Below are positions 1 through 4,468 of a DNA stretch of 5,344 bases, piece after piece. How positions within the stretch are numbered: position 1 is the stretch's first letter; every line of letters starts with the position of its first letter. This DNA comes from Bacilli bacterium. GTDB lineage: Bacteria > Bacillota_I > Bacilli_A > RFN20 > CAG-288. A model generated the notes under the pieces. That model was given only the letters and a program-made list of their open reading frames with translations, did no database searches and was not told the DNA's origin. The stretch lies in the NCBI GenBank assembly GCA_900769965.1, contig CAAGIQ010000221.1, positions 1 through 5,344 of the forward strand, given 5' to 3'. The position numbers and the translations under genes were made by a program.

Positions 1-927
1 ACCATAACCGTAGATTTTAAACGCTACAAACGACTTAACGGTGTTAACCCAACAGTATTCGTGGAAGTTAACCATATCGTATTTATTTTTAAGTTCGCTA
101 TAATCGTTAAGGAAGAAAACTCCTTTATTTTTTAACTCTTTTAAGAATATTTCTTTCTCTTCTTTAGCTAAGACTCCCTCTTTAGAGAAGAACTTATCGA
201 TCTCTTTAACCCTGTAGAACTGAACTTTAGTTATATCGAAAGTGTTTCTTAAGAACTCTAAAGATCTTTCTATATTATCTTTTAATTCACCTTTTTCAGA
301 AGTAATCATCTCATAAGCGGTATTTATGACGTTAGCAGCGCTTTTCTGATATCTTTTACTAACAAGATCTATCGATCCATGCTTGTTTTCATCGTAGATG
401 ATAAAGCAGTTTCTTCCCTTTTCTTTACCTCTATAAAGAGCCTTATCGGTTTTTAAGAACAAACCATCATAAGTGTTATCATCGTAAGGATATCTTGTAG
501 CACCCGAAGTTAAAGTGATGTTAAATTCATCTTTTTGACCATCGATAAATCTAATTTTTTGAACCGCTTGATGAATCGAACGGATGTAGTTCCATAAAGC
601 TTCATATTCAACAATCGAAGAAGCGATAATAAATTCATCACCACCGAATCTTCCGACAATTCCAGTATCATTAGAAATAGCAATTATCTCGTTAGCAACT
701 CTATTTATTACCTCATCTCCCTTTTGATGACCATAGGTATCGTTAATAGATTTAAAGTTATCGATATCGATCATTATCAAAGAGAAGACCTCGTTATTCT
801 CCATAAGGTCTTTAACAAAACCGATGAAAATCTCTCTTCTTAAAGCACCCGAAAGAAAGTCTCTCGAAGCATCGATATCGATGTTATCAAAATATTTTAT
901 ATTTTTAAATTGATCCTTATAGTTCAT
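1..927 (-). CDS. GGDEF-domain diguanylate cyclase with C-terminal GAF-like domain (partial, 3' end outside window)
   Basis: The open frame runs from ATG at 927 down through base 1 without a stop, giving the first 309 residues. The GGDEF domain fills about residues 20-180. Visible are the metal-binding DID and ND segments (DIDNFKSINDTYGHQKGD, from residue 54), the active-site RFGGDEF (GGDEF at 95-99) and the late DKALYRGKEKGRN block (from 161). All catalytic motifs look intact, so it should make cyclic di-GMP from two GTP. The RxxD inhibitory site expected five residues before GGDEF is absent (NDTG there), so product inhibition through it is unlikely. Residues about 190-309 resemble a GAF-type sensor fold (FDITKVQFYRV, then VNTVKSFVAFKIYGYG); this is a weaker, by-eye call. 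No signal peptide or membrane segment is seen, so the visible part is cytoplasmic. The start is supported by AAGGGA six bases upstream. Further output or EAL domains may lie past the edge. Confidence 0.9.
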   Translation of the reverse strand, partial: MNYKDQFKNIKYFDNIDIDASRDFLSGALRREIFIGFVKDLMENNEVFSLIMIDIDNFKSINDTYGHQKGDEVINRVANEIIAISNDTGIVGRFGGDEFIIASSIVEYEALWNYIRSIHQAVQKIRFIDGQKDEFNITLTSGATRYPYDDNTYDGLFLKTDKALYRGKEKGRNCFIIYDENKHGSIDLVSKRYQKSAANVINTAYEMITSEKGELKDNIERSLEFLRNTFDITKVQFYRVKEIDKFFSKEGVLAKEEKEIFLKELKNKGVFFLNDYSELKNKYDMVNFHEYCWVNTVKSFVAFKIYGYG

Positions 928-933
928 ATGAAA

Positions 934-939
934 TCCCTT
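934..939 (-). promoter_or_regulatory. Ribosome binding site of the GGDEF gene
   Basis: On the minus strand AAGGGA lies six bases before the ATG at 927. It is a good match to the Shine-Dalgarno consensus and fixes the start of the GGDEF protein. Confidence 0.75.
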
Positions 940-947
940 ACATTTAT

Positions 948-975
948 ATAATATCAAGAAACAATATATTTTCAA
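948..975 (-). promoter_or_regulatory. Probable sigma-A promoter of the GGDEF gene
   Basis: On the minus strand TTGAAA (970-975) is followed after 16 bases by TATTAT (948-953). TGA immediately precedes the -10, forming an extended -10 (TGnTATTAT). Transcription would start near 941, leaving a leader of only about 14 bases that just contains the ribosome site. The call rests on motif matching only. Confidence 0.5.
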
Positions 976-984
976 AACAATATA
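959..984. repeat. Direct repeat AAACAATATA, two copies flanking the GGDEF -35
   Basis: AAACAATATA occurs at 959-968 and again at 975-984, 16 bases apart start to start. On the minus strand (TATATTGTTT) the copies flank the proposed -35 box at 970-975, one in the spacer and one just upstream. Such placement would suit a regulator, but AT-rich chance repetition is also possible. Confidence 0.4.
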
Positions 985-995
985 GTTATTTTTTC

Positions 996-1024
996 TTTAA
1001 ATGTTTAGTCTATAAGTCTAAAAT
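996..1024 (+). promoter_or_regulatory. Candidate promoter of the sirtuin gene
   Basis: TTTAAA (996-1001) and TAAAAT (1019-1024) are 17 bases apart, the best-spaced pair on the plus strand before the sirtuin. The predicted start near 1031 leaves a leader of about 14 bases with the ribosome site almost at its 5' end. A direct repeat AGTCTA (1007-1012 and 1015-1020) sits in the spacer and enters the -10. The match is moderate. Confidence 0.35.
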
Positions 1025-1031
1025 TATTATT

Positions 1032-1036
1032 GAGGA
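1032..1036 (+). promoter_or_regulatory. Ribosome binding site that decides the sirtuin start
   Basis: GAGGA lies eight bases before ATG 1045. An in-frame TTG at 1030 would add five residues, but it lies directly at this Shine-Dalgarno sequence and has no ribosome site of its own. ATG 1045 is therefore preferred. Confidence 0.75.
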
Positions 1037-1044
1037 ACCTACTT

Positions 1045-1752
1045 ATGGACGAAAAAATAGAAACTTTTAAAAAATATGTTGAAGAAGCTAAGAAGATTGT
1101 TTTCTTTGGAGGTGCGGGTGTCTCTACTGAATCTGGCATCCCTGATTTTAGAAGCGCTAATGGAATTTTTAAAACTAACCTTAACGCTGAAAGAATAGTC
1201 TCAAACTCTTTCTTCTGGTCGAACACAGAAGAGTTTTATAAGTTTTATAAAGATAAGATGATGTATCTAGATGCTAAACCTTCTATAACTCATCTTAAGC
1301 TCAAAGAGTTAGAGGATAGAGGGAAAGATATTACTATCATCACTCAAAACATCGATGGCTTACATCAAGAAGCTGGTTCTTCTAAAGTAATAGAACTTCA
1401 CGGAACCATCCATTCTAACCACTGCTTACGCTGCCATAAATTCTACGATGCAAAATATGTTAAAGAATACGATGGTATTCCTCGTTGTTCCTGCGGAGGA
1501 TTAATAAAACCAGATGTTGTTCTCTACGAAGAACCTTTAGATAATTACACCATTAAACAAGCGATAAAAGCAATCGAAGAAGCTGATCTACTTATCGTTG
1601 GCGGAACCTCGTTAAGAGTCTACCCTGCCGCGGATTTCATATATTATTTTAGAGGTCAAAAAAAGGTGTATATCAATCTAGAAAACACCCTTATTGACGA
1701 TTCGTTTTTATATATCGAAGACAAGTTAGGTAACGTCTTTTCTAAACTATAA
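1045..1752 (+). CDS. NAD-dependent protein deacylase (sirtuin, Sir2 family)
   Basis: This 235-residue protein is a complete bacterial sirtuin of the usual 230-250 residue size, the CobB/SrtN group. Sirtuins remove acyl groups from protein lysines in the cytosol, using NAD+ and releasing nicotinamide and O-acyl-ADP-ribose. Visible hallmarks are the NAD-binding GGAGVSTESGIPDFR (22-36), TQNIDGLH (100-107), the catalytic histidine in ELHG (His119), and a zinc site with Cys127/Cys130 (CLRC) and Cys148/Cys150 (CSC). These are followed by GGLIKPDVVLYEE and the Rossmann-fold GGTSLRVYPAA (186-196). No key residue is missing. The gene is divergent from the GGDEF gene, convergent with the sugar kinase, and its last 6 bp overlap the kinase's 3' end. 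The target proteins cannot be told from the sequence. It has one Trp, encoded by TGG. Confidence 0.96.
   Translation: MDEKIETFKKYVEEAKKIVFFGGAGVSTESGIPDFRSANGIFKTNLNAERIVSNSFFWSNTEEFYKFYKDKMMYLDAKPSITHLKLKELEDRGKDITIITQNIDGLHQEAGSSKVIELHGTIHSNHCLRCHKFYDAKYVKEYDGIPRCSCGGLIKPDVVLYEEPLDNYTIKQAIKAIEEADLLIVGGTSLRVYPAADFIYYFRGQKKVYINLENTLIDDSFLYIEDKLGNVFSKL
1658..1692 (-). terminator. Candidate rho-independent terminator of the ABC-kinase operon, inside the sirtuin gene
   Basis: On the minus strand AAGGGTGT (1685-1692) can pair with ACACCTTT (1662-1669) in an 8-bp stem with one G-U wobble and a 15-base loop. The remaining T's of a run of seven (1658-1664) follow. The wobble works as G-U only on the minus strand. 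It lies about 55-90 bases past the kinase stop, antisense to the sirtuin codons near residues 205-216. The loop is long and the U tract is partly used by the stem, so confidence is modest. Confidence 0.4.
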
Positions 1753-2556
1753 TAACGCACCCTTTTTTAAGCAGATTGAAGCGCTAACTTCAACTGCTTC
1801 TTTTAATATGTCTTCTAAAGAAGAATAGTCGAAACCGTTTTGATCTAATCTAGTTAGAACTGTCGAGAAAAAAGCATCGCCGGCTCCAGTTGTATCGACT
1901 ACTTCTACTTCCTTACCTTCTACATCGATTCTTCTAGAAGAACATAAAGAATAAGCTCCTTTTTCTCCTCTAGTTACTACAACTAGTTCATAGCTATTTA
2001 AATCATCGACAAATCTTAATTCGTCTTCGCTAACTTTTAAGATGTCGACAAATGGAAGAATTGAAGGATATAAAGAAGGTAAAATTGAGATACTTTCACG
2101 ATAATTTATATCAAAACTAATCTTTTTTCCTCTACTTTTCGCGTATTTAATAATATCGATTAAGTTATTTAAATACTTCTCTTCATCGACTAATGAACCT
2201 ATATGAACTAGCGATGATCTATCTATTAACTCTTTTAAATCATCGTTAAGTACGATGTTGGACATGATATCTTTATCTTTAATAAAGCTAAATTCTCTTT
2301 CACCGTTTTCAAGAGTAACTAGAGCTTTAGTGTTATAGCAGTTCGATTTAAACAAATAAACATCAGATGTTTTCTCTTTGATGAGATCTTCCATCTCTAG
2401 ATGGTCCTTTGTTCCTATAGCGCTAACAAAATAGGAATCTCCACCTAGTTTTCTAATGTCATAAGCGACATTAAAAGGTGCTCCTCCTAATAAGAACTTC
2501 GTTTCACCTTTTTCTTTGTAGCAGTCAAAAAGAACTTCGCCGATAGATAAAATCAT
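1747..2556 (-). CDS. PfkB-family carbohydrate kinase, fructokinase-like
   Basis: This 269-residue ribokinase/PfkB-fold kinase transfers phosphate from ATP to a sugar in the cytosol. It shows the N-terminal GEVLFD with substrate-type Asp11, the first family motif around GGAPFNVAYDIRKLGG (24-39), FDINYRE (148-154), KVSEDEL (174-180), TRGEKGA (195-201), and the second signature DTTGAGDAF (221-229) with catalytic base Asp227. GEVLFD plus GGAPFN is typical of PfkB-type fructokinases, but the true sugar cannot be fixed by eye. The protein ends right after KKGALL, several residues earlier than many relatives, where its stop overlaps the sirtuin's. The start at 2556 lies 2 bp after the ABC stop. The only upstream ribosome site is a weak GGAA about 11 bases away, inside the ABC gene, so translation probably couples to that gene. 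No Trp codon is present. Confidence 0.9.
   Translation of the reverse strand: MILSIGEVLFDCYKEKGETKFLLGGAPFNVAYDIRKLGGDSYFVSAIGTKDHLEMEDLIKEKTSDVYLFKSNCYNTKALVTLENGEREFSFIKDKDIMSNIVLNDDLKELIDRSSLVHIGSLVDEEKYLNNLIDIIKYAKSRGKKISFDINYRESISILPSLYPSILPFVDILKVSEDELRFVDDLNSYELVVVTRGEKGAYSLCSSRRIDVEGKEVEVVDTTGAGDAFFSTVLTRLDQNGFDYSSLEDILKEAVEVSASICLKKGALL
1769..1804 (+). terminator. Probable rho-independent terminator of the sirtuin gene, inside the kinase gene
   Basis: AAGCAG (1769-1774) pairs with CTGCTT (1794-1799) and TTGAAG (1776-1781) pairs with CTTCAA (1788-1793). This makes a 12-bp stem with a single bulged A at 1775 and a six-base loop, followed by CTTTT (1800-1804). It begins 17 bases after the sirtuin stop. 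On the minus strand the hairpin is followed by A's rather than T's, so it serves the sirtuin transcript only. It overlaps kinase codons for KEAVEVSASICL. Confidence 0.55.
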
Positions 2557-2558
2557 AA

Positions 2559-4349
2559 TTAATTAATTTCCAAGTCCATTTCCTTAAAAGTAGTTTCAAC
2601 TCTGAATTGAAGGTTATATAACTCTTTATAGATACCGTTTTCCTTATTCATGAGTTCTTCATGAGTACCTAATTCTTTTATTACACCTTTAGATATAACA
2701 CAGATTCTCGATGCAGTTTTTATAGTTGATAACCTATGAGCAACAACAATAGTAGTTCTTCCCTTACATAGCTCGTCTAAAGCTTCTTGAATAAGGATCT
2801 CTGTAGTGTTATCTAGAGCTGAAGTCGCCTCATCTAAGATGAGAATAGAAGGATTCTTTAAGAAGACTCGAGCGATTGAAAGACGTTGCTTTTGTCCACC
2901 TGAAAGCTTAACTCCTCTTTCACCTATTTGAGTGTCAAAGCCATCTTCTAAGGAACAGACGTAATCGTAGATACGAGCTTTCTTACTAGCTTCAACCATT
3001 TCTTCATAGGTCGCATCTAGTCTTCCATAGAGAATATTCTCTCCAATAGTGCCATTAAATAAGAAGACATCCTGCTGAACAATACCGATATTTTTTCTTA
3101 ATGAATCAAGAGTTAGGTCGGTATTCTTTATTCCATCTATTAAAATCTCTCCTTCGCTAGCTTTATAGAAGTTAGGAATAAGATGGCAAATCGTAGTTTT
3201 TCCTCCGCCAGAAGGACCAACTAAAGCGAGTTTTTCACCTTTATCAATCGTTAAATTTATATTGTTTAGTACGTTCTTACTCTCTTCGTTGTAGTGGAAA
3301 GAAACGTTTTTAAATTCGATTCTTCCTTGAGCTTTTTCAAGAGTAATAGCGTCTTTATTCTCTTCTTCAACAGGTTCGTCCATGATGGTAACAAAACGTT
3401 TAAATCCGGTAACACCGTTTTCAAACTGTTCGGTAAAATTAATTAAAGTTGTCAAAGGGTTTATGAATAAGTTAATCGAGACTACGAAAGCTGAAAACTC
3501 ATCAAAGCGAATGATTCCTTGAGCTAAGAATATTGCGCCACCCACTAGAACTACTAAGTTAAATAAGTCTGTGATAAAGGTGTTAGCCGATTGGAATTTA
3601 CCCATAGCCTTATAGGCTTTACTTTTGGCGTCGACAAATGATTTATTACCTATTTCAAACTTTTCTTCCTCTTTAGAAGCGTTAGTAAAGGCTTTGGTAA
3701 CTCTAATTCCAGATATGGAGTTTTGTAAGTTAGCGTTAATTATAGCTACACTTTTTCTCGACTCCATAAAAGCGGCAGCCATGTTCTTTCTAAGTAACTT
3801 AGCTACTAAAAAGACAAAAGGAACAACGCAGAAAATTATCAAAGTCAAATAGACATTTAAGATCATTAGGTAGATGAAAGTGGCTATTATAGTCATACCT
3901 GAAATGAAGAAGTTTTCAGGGCCGTGGTGAGCTAGTTCACTTACATCCATAAGATCGTTAGTCATCCTCGACATAATTTTTCCAGTTTCATGTTCATCGT
4001 AATAGGTATATGGAAGTTTCTCGAGATGCTTAAACATATCAGATCTCATCTGGCCTTGCATCAAAGTGCCCATGACGTGGCCTTTGTATTGGACGAAGTA
4101 TCTTAAAAACATTCTGATGATATATAAGACTAAGACTACTCCACCTAATATTGCAATCATCACAAAATCTTGATTTGGAATATAGGTGTTAATCATCTTC
4201 TGAGTAACAATCGGGTAGATTAAGCCGATTGCTGATACAAAAAACGATGCCAACATATCGAAAAAGAACAAGGTCTTATGAGGTTTGTAATAAGAAATAA
4301 AGCGTTTAAATAGTCCACTAGTTTTAATATCAGTCTCTTTTTCTTCCAT
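2559..4349 (-). CDS. ABC exporter half-transporter (fused membrane and ATPase domains, YwjA-like)
   Basis: This 596-residue protein has the standard length and order of a type IV ABC exporter. The membrane domain covers about residues 25-310 with six predicted helices (roughly 28-50, 60-84, 145-165, 166-188, 258-280, 284-304). The nucleotide-binding domain (about 343-585) shows Walker A GPSGGGKTT (378-386), Q-loop VQQDVFLF, signature LSGGQ (482-486), Walker B ILILDEATS with catalytic Glu507, and H-loop His538. All ATPase residues are intact, so it should form an active homodimer, or a heterodimer with an unseen partner, exporting a lipid, drug or peptide across the membrane. The segment TNDLMDVSELAHHGPENFF recalls Bacillus YwjA from memory; the substrate is unknown. 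The start is set by AGGGAG six bases upstream of ATG 4349. It is the first gene of an operon with the sugar kinase. It has no Trp in 596 residues. Confidence 0.95.
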   Translation of the reverse strand: MEEKETDIKTSGLFKRFISYYKPHKTLFFFDMLASFFVSAIGLIYPIVTQKMINTYIPNQDFVMIAILGGVVLVLYIIRMFLRYFVQYKGHVMGTLMQGQMRSDMFKHLEKLPYTYYDEHETGKIMSRMTNDLMDVSELAHHGPENFFISGMTIIATFIYLMILNVYLTLIIFCVVPFVFLVAKLLRKNMAAAFMESRKSVAIINANLQNSISGIRVTKAFTNASKEEEKFEIGNKSFVDAKSKAYKAMGKFQSANTFITDLFNLVVLVGGAIFLAQGIIRFDEFSAFVVSINLFINPLTTLINFTEQFENGVTGFKRFVTIMDEPVEEENKDAITLEKAQGRIEFKNVSFHYNEESKNVLNNINLTIDKGEKLALVGPSGGGKTTICHLIPNFYKASEGEILIDGIKNTDLTLDSLRKNIGIVQQDVFLFNGTIGENILYGRLDATYEEMVEASKKARIYDYVCSLEDGFDTQIGERGVKLSGGQKQRLSIARVFLKNPSILILDEATSALDNTTEILIQEALDELCKGRTTIVVAHRLSTIKTASRICVISKGVIKELGTHEELMNKENGIYKELYNLQFRVETTFKEMDLEIN

Positions 4350-4355
4350 AAGTTT

Positions 4356-4361
4356 CTCCCT
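4356..4361 (-). promoter_or_regulatory. Ribosome binding site of the ABC exporter
   Basis: On the minus strand AGGGAG ends six bases before the ATG at 4349. It is a strong Shine-Dalgarno match and supports this start. Confidence 0.75.
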
Positions 4362-4363
4362 AA

Positions 4364-4375
4364 TTCACATATGAA
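4364..4375. repeat. Palindromic site TTCACATATGAA at the ABC transcription start
   Basis: Half-sites TTCA and TGAA are separated by four bases (arms ATTCA/TGAAT at 4363-4367 and 4372-4376). The centre falls close to the predicted start of transcription. It shares its half-sites with the palindrome at 4400-4411, so the pair frames the promoter. An operator role is inferred. Confidence 0.4.
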
Positions 4376-4378
4376 TAT

Positions 4379-4384
4379 ATTATA
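4379..4384 (-). promoter_or_regulatory. -10 element of the ABC-kinase operon promoter
   Basis: On the minus strand a perfect TATAAT stands here, with transcription expected to start near 4372, about 23 bases before the ATG. No good -35 is found at 16-18 bases upstream (the sequence there is ATATGA or similar) and no extended TG precedes it. The promoter may be weak or need an activator. Confidence 0.55.
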
Positions 4385-4399
4385 CTATCGAAGATAATA

Positions 4400-4411
4400 T
4401 TTCATATGAAA
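4400..4411. repeat. Perfect 12-bp palindrome TTTCATATGAAA over the ABC -35 region
   Basis: This perfect palindrome is centred about 33 bases before the predicted transcription start, where the -35 would lie. Its core TTCATATGAA recurs at 923-932 across the GGDEF start codon. The position would fit a regulator-binding site. No regulator gene is in the window, so the role is unproven. Confidence 0.45.
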
Positions 4412-4428
4412 ATATAAAAATAAACAAG

Positions 4429-4461
4429 AAAAAAGACTATTTAGAGAATATCCAAATAGTC
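4429..4461 (-). terminator. Rho-independent terminator of dnaJ
   Basis: On the minus strand GACTATTTGGA pairs with TCTAAATAGTC in an 11-bp stem with one G-U wobble and the five-base loop TATTC (4435-4461). TTTTTT follows at 4429-4434. The stem starts 7 bases after the dnaJ stop. This separates dnaJ from the ABC operon, so the latter needs its own promoter. Confidence 0.85.
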
Positions 4462-4468
4462 TAGTTAG

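Noticed and set aside
947..952. Plus-strand TATAAT as the sirtuin -10
   Set aside because: No acceptable -35 lies 15-19 bases upstream, and it is almost 100 bases from the gene. The same bases form the minus-strand -10.
1030..1044. TTG at 1030 as sirtuin start
   Set aside because: It abuts the GAGGA Shine-Dalgarno of ATG 1045 and would add only five unconserved residues.
1005..1226. Minus-strand open frame opposite the sirtuin start
   Set aside because: It mirrors the sirtuin coding sequence, spans its promoter, and shows no recognisable motif or ribosome site.
1659..1697. A AAA AAG slippery heptamer in the correct sirtuin phase (dnaX-like -1 frameshift site)
   Set aside because: A -1 shift would end at TGA 1695-1697 and drop the sirtuin C-terminus. 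The upstream AGAGG is too close to act as in dnaX. The A run is better explained as the T tract of a minus-strand terminator.
3625..3852. Plus-strand open frame inside the ABC exporter
   Set aside because: It is wholly antisense to a strongly supported membrane domain; its protein resembles nothing and has no separate start signals.
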